Source of the DNA: an uncultured Erysipelotrichaceae bacterium
GTDB lineage: Bacteria > Bacillota_I > Bacilli_A > Erysipelotrichales > Erysipelotrichaceae
NCBI GenBank assembly: GCA_944327135.1
Contig: CALVGQ010000004.1
Coordinates: forward strand, 1 to 49,873
DNA: 49,873 nt
Direction: 5' to 3'
Shown piece after piece: positions 16,690 through 25,450 of the stretch. The notes under the pieces are model-generated. The model had not been told where the DNA came from. It made no database searches and saw only the letters and a list, made by a program, of their open reading frames with translations. Positions within the stretch are counted from its first letter, which is position 1. The number at the start of each line of letters is the position of its first letter. The translations under genes were made by a program, and so were the position numbers.

Positions 16690-18093
16690 TTAAACTTGAA
16701 TTCTCGTCCACGCAGCCTGTCGGAATCGCCAGGAACTGATGACGTTGCGGGTCAGCTGATCCATCAGCAAAGCGACCCATGCGCCTACCAAACCAAATCC
16801 CATCGGATGACACAGCAGCCAGGCCAAGCCCGGCCGAACAATTGAGACGCTGATGAGCATCAGCATTGCTACAAACTTCACATCACCAGCTCCGCGCAAG
16901 CTTCCAATAACAATGACCTGCGGAATCTGAAACAGCACCGTAACCGACAAAATCATCATTGGAATGCTTCCAGCCGCAATGACCTCCGCTTCATTTGTAA
17001 ACATTCCCATCAGCGGGACACGGAACAAGGTAATAAAAAGCGAAACCACTACGGCCATGGTCATTCCCAATCGCTGAGAAACCTTTCCATGGATCATCGC
17101 CATATCCGGCCGCCGGCGGCCTAAGCTTTGCCCAACCAAAGAGGTATTCGCAATCGATAAACCATCCCCAAATGAGAATGAAATACTCATCATCTGCATG
17201 CAAACCTGATGTGCCGCAAAGGCTACAGTCCCCAGCCCAGCCACGGCTTTGGAATACATCAGAAAGCCGAAACGCATGAATATTTGTTCTACTAAGGCAC
17301 TGCTGGAAATATTCGTCAAATCGCGCAGGGCCTGCTGATCGAACCCTTGAAAATGGCTGAAGCTCAAATACAAGAATTCATCTTTTCGCGTCACCGAATA
17401 AGTGGCGATCAGAAAAGAAATGAAATTTCCCAGTGCTGTGGCAATGGCGGCTCCGGCAACCCCCAATTTAGGAAAGAAAAACAGTCCATTGATCAGCAAA
17501 GCATTGAAAACAAGGTTAACTGCATTGGCTGCAATGTTCGTAATCATCGATATTTTCGTATTGCCGGCCCCGCGCTGGGCGGCAGTCATGGTTAAGCCGA
17601 CACAATAAAAGAAATTGCCGACCATGATAATTCGGAAATATACAACGGCCAAATCCAGAAATTCGTCATTTGCTCCGGCAAACTGCAAAAACTGTGTTGC
17701 AAAAAGACCGCCCAGGCAGGATAAGCAAAAACTCAAAATTACGCTCATCAGGACCGCCTGCCGTAAATAATTGTTGGCACTGTCCCGGCGCTGTTCCCCT
17801 TTTCTTCGTGAAACCAACACAGTCACTCCGGTATTTAATGCCAAAATCGTCGCCAGAATAATAAACTTCGGCTGAGTCGTAATTCCTACCGCCGAAATCG
17901 CTGCGGACCCCAGACTTCCTACCATCATCATATCAATGGCCCCGATCAGTGCAATCAAAACGCTTTCTACGGCACTCGGCCAGGCAATATCGAAGGTTTT
18001 TCGATAAATTTCGCGATTGGATGGAATTTCCCCCACAATTTCTTCCGGTTTGATCATGGATTGCCAGCGAAAAAGCTGCAAAATTTTTTTCAT
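16690..18093 (-). CDS. MATE-family multidrug/toxin efflux transporter
   Basis: A 467-residue membrane protein with about twelve hydrophobic segments in two related halves, as in NorM/DinF-like MATE antiporters. These exchange cationic or organic compounds for Na+ or H+. Visible family features are WPSAVESVLIALIGAIDMMM near the N-terminus, AISAVGITTQPKFIILA, RGAGNTKISMITNIAANAVN at the end of the first half, GTVAFAAHQVCMQMM, and RGAGDVKFVAMLM in the second half. I place the start at the ATG at 18093, which has AGGGGGAG upstream; the reading frame extends further upstream but without such a site. It stands alone between terminators, and its substrate cannot be deduced. Confidence 0.92.
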   Translation of the reverse strand: MKKILQLFRWQSMIKPEEIVGEIPSNREIYRKTFDIAWPSAVESVLIALIGAIDMMMVGSLGSAAISAVGITTQPKFIILATILALNTGVTVLVSRRKGEQRRDSANNYLRQAVLMSVILSFCLSCLGGLFATQFLQFAGANDEFLDLAVVYFRIIMVGNFFYCVGLTMTAAQRGAGNTKISMITNIAANAVNLVFNALLINGLFFFPKLGVAGAAIATALGNFISFLIATYSVTRKDEFLYLSFSHFQGFDQQALRDLTNISSSALVEQIFMRFGFLMYSKAVAGLGTVAFAAHQVCMQMMSISFSFGDGLSIANTSLVGQSLGRRRPDMAMIHGKVSQRLGMTMAVVVSLFITLFRVPLMGMFTNEAEVIAAGSIPMMILSVTVLFQIPQVIVIGSLRGAGDVKFVAMLMLISVSIVRPGLAWLLCHPMGFGLVGAWVALLMDQLTRNVISSWRFRQAAWTRIQV

Positions 18094-18184
18094 GTTGCTC
18101 CCCCTAAAATAAACAGACGCCATTATATCATATTTTTTATCTTTCGACCCTGCTTTCTTTTTCAAACTCTGGAAATACTTCATC

Positions 18185-18209
18185 AAAAAAAGAGCAGGCG
18201 CTCTTTTTT
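18185..18209 (-). terminator. Terminator of pyrR
   Basis: Minus-strand AAAAAGAGC-GCCT-GCTCTTTTT hairpin beginning at the pyrR stop codon. Confidence 0.88.
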
Positions 18210-18723
18210 AACCGCAAAGATAGACCCCATCCCGGCCATCCAGTTCTTGTACCTTGACCTGGATATCTTCTTCCTCCGAGGTAGGAACGTTTTTCCCAAC
18301 ATAATCAGCGCGGATCGGTAATTCGCGATGTCCGCGGTCAATCAAGACCGCCAGATGAATTTCCCGGGCCCGGCCATAGTCCATGATCCCATCCATAGCG
18401 GCCCGAACTGTTCTTCCTTTATAAAGCACATCATCTACCAAAACGATCACTTTATCCTTCACATCGATTCCCAATGGCGGAATCGGTTCTTTACCGCTTG
18501 TTTCGATATCATCCCGCCAATATCGGATATCCATCGCACAGCAGGGAATTTCACAGTCTTCAAACTGGCTGATCATGGCAGCCATCCGGCGTGCCAGCAT
18601 CTCTCCGCGGGTCTTGATCCCTACCAAAACCAAGTTTTCGACTCCTTTATTTTTTTCTACGATTTCATGGGCAATGCGTACCAACGAGCGACGCATCCCA
18701 TCTTTATCCATAATTTCCTTCAT
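18208..18723 (-). CDS. pyrR: PyrR: pyr attenuation regulator / uracil phosphoribosyltransferase
   Basis: A 171-residue protein of the phosphoribosyltransferase fold with the PRPP-binding motif VIVLVDDVLYKGRTVRAAMD at about residues 91-110. The N-terminal GIKTRGEMLARR and C-terminal RADYVGKNVPTS segments are standard for PyrR. PyrR binds a conserved RNA loop in pyr mRNAs when UMP or UTP is high and favours termination. It also converts uracil plus PRPP to UMP. It has a GAGGTG site before ATG 18723. It is not followed by pyr biosynthesis genes here, and I see no PyrR loop in its own leader. A matching loop does precede the symporter at 1373-2716. A possible promoter is TTGATT-N17-TAAAGT upstream. 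Confidence 0.95.
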   Translation of the reverse strand: MKEIMDKDGMRRSLVRIAHEIVEKNKGVENLVLVGIKTRGEMLARRMAAMISQFEDCEIPCCAMDIRYWRDDIETSGKEPIPPLGIDVKDKVIVLVDDVLYKGRTVRAAMDGIMDYGRAREIHLAVLIDRGHRELPIRADYVGKNVPTSEEEDIQVKVQELDGRDGVYLCG

Positions 18724-18829
18724 TTTTTCACCTCTGATGACACTATCACTTTATCAAAATCTTGAACTGGAATCAACCTCTGACTTTTCCCTTCTTCTTT
18801 TTCTATAAAAAGCATGCTATAATAGGGCC

Positions 18830-19150
18830 ATGATGAGTTTGTTAAATGATTTTTTTAATTTGATTTATCAGGGCGGATGGCTGTTGCTGGTGCTGACTGC
18901 CGGAGGTCTGCTATTAATGTTAGGCGTTTTTCTTCAAACGCTTTTTCGCTTAGCCGTCACAACCCAGAAAAGCTTGCATCCCTTTTTCAATACGGTCCAG
19001 CAGCTAGATACGACAGCTCAAAAAATTGAAACCATCAAGCAATCGATCGAACCGGCTGTTCGACGAATAAAAACATTGAAAAAATACGGGCATGGGCTGA
19101 GCATGCTTTTCGGTTTCTTTTTTCTAAAAAGAAGGCGGCAGCCATCATAA
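18830..19150 (+). CDS. Small single-span membrane protein, unrecognised
   Basis: A 106-residue protein with one long hydrophobic segment (about residues 14-40, GGWLLLVLTAGGLLLMLGVF), an amphipathic helical stretch of about 50 residues resembling a coiled coil, a second hydrophobic patch (HGLSMLFGFFFL) and a basic end KRRRQPS. I do not recognise a family; it loosely resembles DUF948-type membrane proteins. There is no good ribosome-binding site. An extended -10 (TGCTATAAT, hexamer 18818-18823) lies so close to the start that the mRNA would begin near the ATG, suggesting a leaderless message or a start at the second ATG (18833). It is divergent from pyrR and overlaps the convergent dapH stop by 6 bases. 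Confidence 0.6.
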   Translation: MMSLLNDFFNLIYQGGWLLLVLTAGGLLLMLGVFLQTLFRLAVTTQKSLHPFFNTVQQLDTTAQKIETIKQSIEPAVRRIKTLKKYGHGLSMLFGFFFLKRRRQPS

Positions 19151-19816
19151 CTTTCGCAAAGCTTCCATCAGCTGAGTCTTAGACTCAGTTTTTTTATCCT
19201 TCATTTTGATCATCTTTGCCGGACATCCCGCAACAACGCTCTCCGCTGCAACATCTTCAATCACCACCGCTCCCGCTGCAACAATCGCTCCATGGCCGAC
19301 ACGAACACCTTCCAGAATGATCGCGCCAGCTCCAACCAATACCTCATCCTCGATTACAACTTCTTTTGCGCTAGGCGGTTCCAAAACTCCAGCCAGCACG
19401 GCATTAGCCCCAATATGACAGCGTTTTCCCACCTGTGCCCGGGCTCCAATGACGGCCCCCATATCAATCATCGTTTTTTCTCCGATAAAGCAGCCCACAT
19501 TCAAGATCGCTCCCATCATGATGACCGCATTGTCCTCAATCGTTACATGATCCCGAATCAGGGCTCCATACTCCACTCGCGCATTCAAGGTTTCAATATT
19601 CAGCAGATCCATGGCACTATTGCGCGCTAAGCAAAAAAGCGTGACATTTTCCAATTCCTCGAGCTGATCCTGAAGACGATTCAAAATCTGATTTTGAGAT
19701 CCAAAAATAATCTGGTTATAACTGCCCGGAATCGGTTTTCTGCTTTGTACCAAAGCAATCAGCGGGGTCTTTTTTTCCGCCTGACAAATCATTTCTATCA
19801 GCTGTTCACTGTTCAA
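19145..19816 (-). CDS. dapH: Tetrahydrodipicolinate N-acetyltransferase
   Basis: A 223-residue protein of the DapH/DapD type that acetylates tetrahydrodipicolinate in the acetylase branch of lysine/diaminopimelate synthesis. The N-terminal domain (NSEQLIEMICQAEKKTPL) is typical of DapH. The C-terminal half is a left-handed beta helix of hexapeptide repeats (AVIMMGAILNVGCFIGEKTM, IGANAVLAGVLEPPSA, VGAGAIILEGVRVGHGAIVA). I place the start at the TTG at 19816, where the protein aligns with family N-termini and AAGGAG lies 9 bases upstream; no ATG or GTG fits. It overlaps the dapF stop by 11 bases, so translation is probably coupled. Confidence 0.92.
   Translation of the reverse strand: MNSEQLIEMICQAEKKTPLIALVQSRKPIPGSYNQIIFGSQNQILNRLQDQLEELENVTLFCLARNSAMDLLNIETLNARVEYGALIRDHVTIEDNAVIMMGAILNVGCFIGEKTMIDMGAVIGARAQVGKRCHIGANAVLAGVLEPPSAKEVVIEDEVLVGAGAIILEGVRVGHGAIVAAGAVVIEDVAAESVVAGCPAKMIKMKDKKTESKTQLMEALRKL
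19172..19195 (+). terminator. Plus-strand terminator inside the dapH coding end
   Basis: CTGAGTC-TTA-GACTCAG stem-loop with seven T on the plus strand. It would end transcripts of the small membrane protein gene and lies within the last codons of dapH. Confidence 0.82.
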
Positions 19817-20507
19817 TATCGATCTCTCCTTCAAACACAAATTGGGCATGCCCTTCCATCCAGACTCCTGTCTTTTGAACGGTGCAGAAAACGGCTTCGT
19901 GTTCAAAAAAAACAAACACCTCTGGATCAATCCATCCTTCTTCCCATGCCGCAAAAACACTGGCGCATGCTCCGGTTCCACATGCCTGGGTCCATCCAAC
20001 ACCACGCTCCCAGGTCGTTACCCGAATTCTTTTGCGATTAATAATCTCGACAAAGTCCATATTGACTGCCTGGGGGGATTGCGGGGAGTCATCAGGCTGA
20101 ACAGGCGTGCAGAAAAAAACCTGATGCTTTACGCCTGCGACCTGGAAAAGCTGTTTTGAAAGTGTTTGAACCGGAAGAAAAAAACCGCAGGAAAAAGGAT
20201 TGCTTCCTGTCTGGCTGACTTCGATCACACCGCTGTCGGTCACGATCTTCTGACAGCGTTCTGCTATTTTCAGCTTTCGTGATATCAGCATGAAACAGCG
20301 CAGACCATTGCCGCACATCGCGGCGGAAGATCCATCAGCATTGAGGACCTCCATCCGCAGCGGATCAGTCTTTACGATCAGGATTCCATCCGCTCCAATC
20401 CCCCGGTGCCGATCTGTCAAACGAGGAATCAGGGAACGTTTTGGACGACAAGACAGCACGATAAAATCATTGCCACAGCTGTGGACTTTCCAGAACTTTG
20501 TTTTCAT
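19806..20507 (-). CDS. dapF: Diaminopimelate epimerase (short form)
   Basis: A 233-residue enzyme interconverting LL- and meso-diaminopimelate in lysine and peptidoglycan precursor synthesis. Both catalytic cysteines are in their motifs (AAMCGNGLRC and QACGTGACAS), and the substrate loops HSCGNDF, VNMDFVEI and WERGVGW are present. It is about 40 residues shorter than the usual 270-285, and the shortening lies in the middle. There the usual GNPH motif reads GVKH, so one substrate-contacting Asn appears replaced. The active-site set is otherwise intact, so I treat it as functional. The ribosome-binding site is weak. It is followed by dapH with overlap, forming a two-gene lysine/DAP unit. Confidence 0.88.
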   Translation of the reverse strand: MKTKFWKVHSCGNDFIVLSCRPKRSLIPRLTDRHRGIGADGILIVKTDPLRMEVLNADGSSAAMCGNGLRCFMLISRKLKIAERCQKIVTDSGVIEVSQTGSNPFSCGFFLPVQTLSKQLFQVAGVKHQVFFCTPVQPDDSPQSPQAVNMDFVEIINRKRIRVTTWERGVGWTQACGTGACASVFAAWEEGWIDPEVFVFFEHEAVFCTVQKTGVWMEGHAQFVFEGEIDIEQ

Positions 20508-20524
20508 AGTTCAGCTTATGCCCG

Positions 20525-20558
20525 AAAAAAAACAACATGCTTGGTCATGTTGTTTTTT
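20525..20558 (-). terminator. Terminator of the GntR/ABC operon
   Basis: Minus-strand AAACAACATG-ACCAAG-CATGTTGTTT hairpin with a long T-run, just after the permease frame ends. Confidence 0.88.
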
Positions 20559-21188
20559 AAAATTCTTTTTTTGAATAATAATGCAAGGATACCTGATAAG
20601 AAATTCCCACGATCAAGATCAGCAGGACAAGAAAACTGGCTTCGATTGCAATGGCATTTTGTTTCAGGAACATCGTCAGCTCCGTTAACGGAACAATTTT
20701 CACGATCGCCAGCAGCAGCACAAACCCGATCAAAAAGAAGGAAATATAGGCATAGCGACCTTTTTCTGCTCCAAATCGTATCACGATAGGAATCAGCAAA
20801 GCATAAATGGCCAGAAACAAGCCGCTGGAAACAGACACACTAAGGAACATTGGCAGCCATTCCTGATTTCCCTGAAATCCTCCGAAAATCCATGCAATGA
20901 TCCAAGAAATCAAAAGCGATGCAAAAAAAGAAGGAGCACAAATACATACTTTCCTTGTACCAGTGTTTTTCGATCCAAAGGCATAGTCAAGGCATAGCTG
21001 TCCCAGTGATAGTATTCATCATAACTAAAACTGCTGATAGCCAGCATCATCAGCACCATCGGAATATAAGTATAAACAAAATCAGACATTTCGTTCCATC
21101 CCGAAAAAGCCACAATCACCAAAAGAATAAACAGACCATTTCGCAATCCAATAAGAGAATAAAATTCCTTCAAAAGCAATCCTTTCAT
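20557..21188 (-). pseudogene. ABC-2-type permease, split by a frameshift
   Basis: Two frames together make one ABC-2 permease of about 210 residues (ABC2_membrane_5-like). The first part (MKGLLLKEFYSLIGLRNG to LVQGKYVFVLLLF) ends prematurely after position 20910. The second part (ASLLISWIIAWIFGG to the end) continues in the next frame. The break lies in a run of seven T on the coding strand (20923-20929). One more T would restore a single protein with the expected six membrane segments. The run also fits a T TTT TTG slippery heptamer, so programmed -1 frameshifting or phase variation is possible, as is a sequencing undercall. It is the partner of the upstream ATPase, whose gene is also broken. 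Confidence 0.8.
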
Positions 21189-22044
21189 GCGGTTTTCTCT
21201 CCTTTCACTATCAGCAGCATTACTTCTTCCAAACTGCAGCGGTCCAACAGCAATTCAGGATGTGCTTGCTGAAACGCAGAAAGATCTCGAACAAGAACAT
21301 CCACGCTGTATTGATTGCGCCGCCAGCACAGATATTCGCTGGCAGACAGTTTTTTCAAATCGTTCTCATCACAGCGAACAATGCCATAATCCTCGCATAG
21401 CGCCGAATAAGATTCATAGAGGACAATCTCCCCATCCTTCATCAGGGCAATATAATCGGCAAATTGTTCCAAGTCGCTGGTAATGTGTGAAGAAATCAAA
21501 ATGGAATGCGTTTCATCCTGAATAAATTCGCGAAATAATTCCAGAATCTCAGAACGAACAATGGGATCCAATCCACTGGTCGGTTCATCCAGAATCAATA
21601 AACGCGCATGATGGCTTAAAGCACACGCAATGGCCAGTTTCATCCGCATGCCTTTAGAAAAGTTTTTAATCGCCTTGTTATAAGGCAGTTTGAATCGATG
21701 ACAATAATGTTCAAACATCGTCTGATCCCATCGAGAATAAAAACAGCGCATGATCTTTTGGATATTTTCAATTTTCAAGGTTTCCGGAAAAAAACTGCCT
21801 TCCAAAACGGTACCGATCTGTTCCTTTATTTCTTTCTCATCAGCAAGCAGTTCTTTACCCAGAATGCTGATTTCTCCTTGATCCCGCTGGACCGTATTCA
21901 GCAGCAATTTGATCAACGTCGTTTTTCCTGCACCATTTTCTCCGATCAATCCCACTACCGCGCCTTGCGGTACATTTAAATTAATCGACTTCAAACAAAA
22001 TCCTGGGTATTTTTTCCTAAATTTTTGATTTCGATCGCATTCAT
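21185..22044 (-). pseudogene. ABC transporter ATPase, frameshifted near its start
   Basis: Most of the frame encodes a clean ABC ATPase: Walker A GENGAGKTTLIK, signature NFSKGMRMKLAIA, Walker B LLILDEPTSGLDP, and the switch His in LISSHITSDLEQ. The natural start is the ATG at 22044, which overlaps the GntR stop as ATGA and gives MNAIEIKNLGKN before running into a stop. A single extra A in the run at 22010-22015 would give GKKYPGFCLKSINL and join it to the rest. Translation from the internal TTG at 21994 would lack the first beta strand. This is the second homopolymer frameshift in the same operon. If repaired, it would pair with the ABC-2 permease in an export system like YtrB. Confidence 0.8.
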
Positions 22045-22424
22045 GCCATCTTTTCCTCCTCCCATAACGTACTCAGCATCGTCCATAAATCTTCCTTTTC
22101 CAATGCGCATTTTTGCGCCTCCGTGATGGCCTGAAACAAGGCGGCCTCAATTTTGCGCAGTCGTTCCTCCCGAAGATAATCTTTGTTTTTTTCAGCAACA
22201 AAGCAGCCTTTGGCTGGCACCGTCACAATCAATCCCTCTTTTTCCAATTCCTCATAAGCCCGTTTTGTCGTAATCACGCTGATTCGAAGATCCCTGGCTA
22301 AGGAGCGAATAGAAGGAAGCAGGCTTCCCCCTTCCAATTCTCCAGACAAGATCTTTTCTTTCAACTGATCAACGATCTGTTCATAAATGGGGCTAGGATT
22401 CCGATTACTGATAATTAGTTTCAT
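22041..22424 (-). CDS. GntR-family regulator (YtrA subfamily)
   Basis: A 127-residue regulator with a winged helix-turn-helix at about residues 1-75 (NPSPIYEQIVDQLKEKILSG, LPSIRSLARDLRIS, TTKRAYEELEKEGLIVTVPA) and only a short C-terminal helical tail. These are the marks of the YtrA subfamily, which usually represses an ABC transporter in its own operon. The start overlaps no other gene and has a GAGGTGAG site. A palindrome CTGTATATATACAG sits over its transcription start region and is the expected operator. The ABC genes follow with a 4-base ATGA overlap. Confidence 0.92.
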   Translation of the reverse strand: MKLIISNRNPSPIYEQIVDQLKEKILSGELEGGSLLPSIRSLARDLRISVITTKRAYEELEKEGLIVTVPAKGCFVAEKNKDYLREERLRKIEAALFQAITEAQKCALEKEDLWTMLSTLWEEEKMA

Positions 22425-22433
22425 AGCTCACCT

Positions 22434-22474
22434 CTGTATATATACAGTATATACAGATAGGCACGGAATGTCAA
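22434..22474 (-). promoter_or_regulatory. Promoter and GntR operator
   Basis: Minus strand -35 TTGACA (22469-22474), 17 bases, -10 TATACT (22446-22451). The perfect 14-base palindrome CTGTATATATACAG (22434-22447) overlaps the -10 and start point, with a second TATATACAG half-site next to it. This is the form expected for a YtrA-type repressor site. Confidence 0.85.
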
Positions 22475-22508
22475 CGCCTAGTCACGAAAAAAGCTGCCTT
22501 ATTGGCAG

Positions 22509-23447
22509 CTATAAAGTGACCTTATTTCGATATTCCACCATTTCCGATTCGTTGGCATAAATATAGTGTCCAGGAAGAACCTCCTGCCAACTCCGCGGAT
22601 CCGTCTTGGAATCTTCTTCCATTCCAGAATAGATCAGCAGCTTTTTATTCTTTTCAATCTGCGGATCCGGCATAGGGACCGCCGAAAGCAAAGACTGGGT
22701 ATAAGGATGCAGTGGATTTTTAAACAGCTCCTGCGTGGAGGCCATTTCAACAATACGTCCCTTGTGAATGACCGCAATGCGATCTGAGATATACCGAACA
22801 ACTGACAGGTCGTGGGCAATAAATAAGATGGTCAGTCCGGTTTCCCGCTGAAATTTTTTAAGTAAATTCAATACCTGAGCTCGAATAGAAACATCCAGAG
22901 CTGAAATCGGTTCATCGGCAATCAGCAGCTTTGGTTCCATCACCATCGCCCGGGCAATGCCAATCCGCTGGCGCTGACCGCCGGAAAACTCATGAGGATA
23001 ACGGGAGGCATGTTCTTCCAGCAGCCCCACGCTTTTCAGGGCATCCACCACTTTCTGATGGCGCTCGGCATCACTGTGATACATGTGAAAATTGCTCAGG
23101 CCTTCTGATACGATGTAGTCAATCGTGGCCCGTTCATTAAGAGAAGCCGCTGGATCCTGAAAAACCATCTGAATGTTCCGGATTACCCAACGGTCGGTTT
23201 CCTTATCCAGCTTGCCGTTGATTTTTTTCCCTTTATACAGGATTTCTCCTTTGCTGGTCGGATTGATGCGAAGAATCGCCCGTCCGATTGTTGTCTTTCC
23301 TGAACCAGATTCTCCTACCAGTGAAAAGGTCTCGCCTTCATAAAGATCAAAATTGGCATCCTGGACCGCCACAAATTCTTTCTTCCCATTTTTAAACGTG
23401 ACTTCAAGATTTTTTACTTCAAGGATTTTTTCTTTATTCTCCGCCAT
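22509..23447 (-). CDS. oppF: Oligopeptide ABC transporter ATPase OppF
   Basis: A 312-residue ABC ATPase of the OppF/DppF type, which with OppD powers peptide import. Walker [14 protein letters not shown] (about residues 42-54), signature [16 protein letters not shown], Walker [15 protein letters not shown] and the C-terminal oligopeptide-transporter extension ([20 protein letters not shown]) are all present. It overlaps the oppD stop by 14 bases, with an AGGAGG site. It is the last gene of oppABCDF. Confidence 0.95.
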   Translation of the reverse strand: MAENKEKILEVKNLEVTFKNGKKEFVAVQDANFDLYEGETFSLVGESGSGKTTIGRAILRINPTSKGEILYKGKKINGKLDKETDRWVIRNIQMVFQDPAASLNERATIDYIVSEGLSNFHMYHSDAERHQKVVDALKSVGLLEEHASRYPHEFSGGQRQRIGIARAMVMEPKLLIADEPISALDVSIRAQVLNLLKKFQRETGLTILFIAHDLSVVRYISDRIAVIHKGRIVEMASTQELFKNPLHPYTQSLLSAVPMPDPQIEKNKKLLIYSGMEEDSKTDPRSWQEVLPGHYIYANESEMVEYRNKVTL

Positions 23448-24504
23448 AATATCCTCCTTCCGGACGAATCATCTGCAGAATACGTTCATGCAGGTTGCGA
23501 ATTGCTTTCGGCGGTTCCACTTTAGGAGCGCGCGGATCCAGCAGCCATGTTTTCGCAAAATGCGTTTCGCTGATCTGAAACATTGGCGGTTCTTCTTCAA
23601 AATCAATTTTCATCGCATAAGGATTGCGTGGTGCAAACGCATCTCCTTGAATAACGTCAAACAAACTCGGAGGGGTCCCTGGGATCGCATAAAGATCCTC
23701 TCCCTTGATTCCCAGCTGCGGCAAAGAAGATAAAAGGCCCCAGGTATACGGATGACGCGGATCGTAAAAAATTTCTTCAACCGTGCCATATTCGACGATT
23801 TGTCCGGCATACATGACCGCTACTTTATCTGCCACATTCGCTACCACACCCAGATCATGCGTGATATAGACAGTCGTGAAACCATATTCCTGAGATAAAT
23901 CCTTGATCAGCTGGACGATCTGTGCCTGGATGGTGACATCTAGAGCCGTCGTTGGCTCATCACAAATCAGAATTTTCGGACGGCAGGCCAAGGCAATCGC
24001 AATAACGATACGCTGCCGCATTCCTCCAGAATACATAAAAGGATATTCGTCATAGCGCTCTGCAGCATTGGCAATGCCGACCCGCTCCATTAGTTCCACT
24101 GCCATTTTTTTGGCTTCTTCTTTGGACTTTCCCTGATGCTTGATGATGACCTCAGAAATCTGGCTGCCAATCGTCTTGACCGGATTCAATGAAGTCATAG
24201 GATCCTGAAAAACCGTCGCAATCTTTTTACCGCGAATTTTTTCCCATCCTTGGTCATTTTTAATTTTTAAAAGGTCTTCCCCTTCAAACAGGATTTCCCC
24301 ATGGGTCACCTTGCCGTTGGTATCCAGCATCCCTGTAAACGTTTTAGTGAAGACCGATTTCCCCGACCCTGACTCACCGACAATGGCAATGGTTTCATCT
24401 TCAAGCAGATCCAGCGAAACCCGGCGGATGGCCGTCAACACCCGGCTTCTGACCTGAAATTGTACCTCCACCTCTTTAGCTGATAATAATACTTTCTTTT
24501 CCAT
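23434..24504 (-). CDS. oppD: Oligopeptide ABC transporter ATPase OppD
   Basis: A 356-residue ABC ATPase. Walker A is [12 protein letters not shown], the signature is [15 protein letters not shown], Walker B is [14 protein letters not shown], and the C-terminal oligopeptide_HPY region is [18 protein letters not shown] chose the ATG at 24504 because AGGAGT lies 6 bases upstream. The segment between Walker A and the signature matches OppD proteins. It pairs with OppF and sits 10 bases after oppC. Confidence 0.94.
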   Translation of the reverse strand: MEKKVLLSAKEVEVQFQVRSRVLTAIRRVSLDLLEDETIAIVGESGSGKSVFTKTFTGMLDTNGKVTHGEILFEGEDLLKIKNDQGWEKIRGKKIATVFQDPMTSLNPVKTIGSQISEVIIKHQGKSKEEAKKMAVELMERVGIANAAERYDEYPFMYSGGMRQRIVIAIALACRPKILICDEPTTALDVTIQAQIVQLIKDLSQEYGFTTVYITHDLGVVANVADKVAVMYAGQIVEYGTVEEIFYDPRHPYTWGLLSSLPQLGIKGEDLYAIPGTPPSLFDVIQGDAFAPRNPYAMKIDFEEEPPMFQISETHFAKTWLLDPRAPKVEPPKAIRNLHERILQMIRPEGGYYGGE

Positions 24505-24514
24505 GATCTTACTC

Positions 24515-25450
24515 CTATTGCATGTGTGTCTTCGGGTCACTGGCATCTGCCATGGTCTGCCCCACGATATACAGCGATACAGAAATCAGGGCACTGATGG
24601 CAACCGGAATCCAAAATAAATACCCTGCCGACTGCATGTATTGCGAATATTCCTGGATCATCTTTCCCAGCGTCTGATCGGTCTGCCCTACTCCTACTCC
24701 CAAATAAGACAGGAAGACTTCATAGGAAATAAAACTTGGAACATCCCGTGAGATCATCGTTACAATGACCGAGATCAAATAAGGCAGCACGTTATGCAGA
24801 ATGATTTTAGACGTTGGCGTTCCCAGGCAGCGGGAAGCCAGATTATATTCGCGGTCTCGAATGATCATGACCTGAACACGAATAAAATACGCCGTTCCCA
24901 GCCAGGAAGTACAGGAAAGCGCAAAAATCAGCTGTGGTATTCCAGAGCCCAGGACATACACCAAGACCATCACAATCAAAACAAACGGAATATTGGCAAC
25001 GATGTTGTAGACTTCAAGCATCACCGTATCCATTTTCCGCGAATAGCCCCAGAACGCGCCGACGATCACCCCCAAGACTGTCGTAATCATAGCCGCCGCA
25101 AAGGAAATCAACAAAGAATTACGAGTCCCCAGCCAAACCGCATCAAACAGTTCTCGGCCAATGTTATCCGTTCCAAACCAATGAGCAGCACTCGGACGCA
25201 GAAAATGTGTCGAAAAATCATTGATTGTTGGAACATTCAGCGGATCGTATCCGCTAATCATCGGCTGAAGAATGGAAAGCACTACGATCAGCCCTGAAAT
25301 GATGAGCATGAGAATAGCTGGCTTGCTGCTGAAAAAGCGACGAAAGACGCTTTTCCAATAAGAATACTGCGGAGCTGCAATGTGTTCGCTTTCTTCCTGA
25401 TGAAGAGTGACAAACTGAAAACGAGGATCCATTTTTTTCTTTTCTTCCAT
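24515..25450 (-). CDS. oppC: Oligopeptide ABC transporter permease OppC
   Basis: A 311-residue inner-membrane permease with an N-terminal cytoplasmic tail and about six membrane segments. The DppC-type binding-protein-dependent transport fold is seen in AHWFGTDNIGRELFDAVWLG, and the EAA loop region is ASRCLGTPTSKIILHNVLPY. The ATG overlaps the oppB stop (TGATG). It forms the membrane channel with OppB. Confidence 0.94.
   Translation of the reverse strand: MEEKKKMDPRFQFVTLHQEESEHIAAPQYSYWKSVFRRFFSSKPAILMLIISGLIVVLSILQPMISGYDPLNVPTINDFSTHFLRPSAAHWFGTDNIGRELFDAVWLGTRNSLLISFAAAMITTVLGVIVGAFWGYSRKMDTVMLEVYNIVANIPFVLIVMVLVYVLGSGIPQLIFALSCTSWLGTAYFIRVQVMIIRDREYNLASRCLGTPTSKIILHNVLPYLISVIVTMISRDVPSFISYEVFLSYLGVGVGQTDQTLGKMIQEYSQYMQSAGYLFWIPVAISALISVSLYIVGQTMADASDPKTHMQ

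Noticed and set aside
19816-20005. Longer N-terminus for DapH starting at GTG 20005
   Set aside because: The extra residues lie inside dapF in another frame and do not resemble DapH. The TTG at 19816 has the proper ribosome-binding site.
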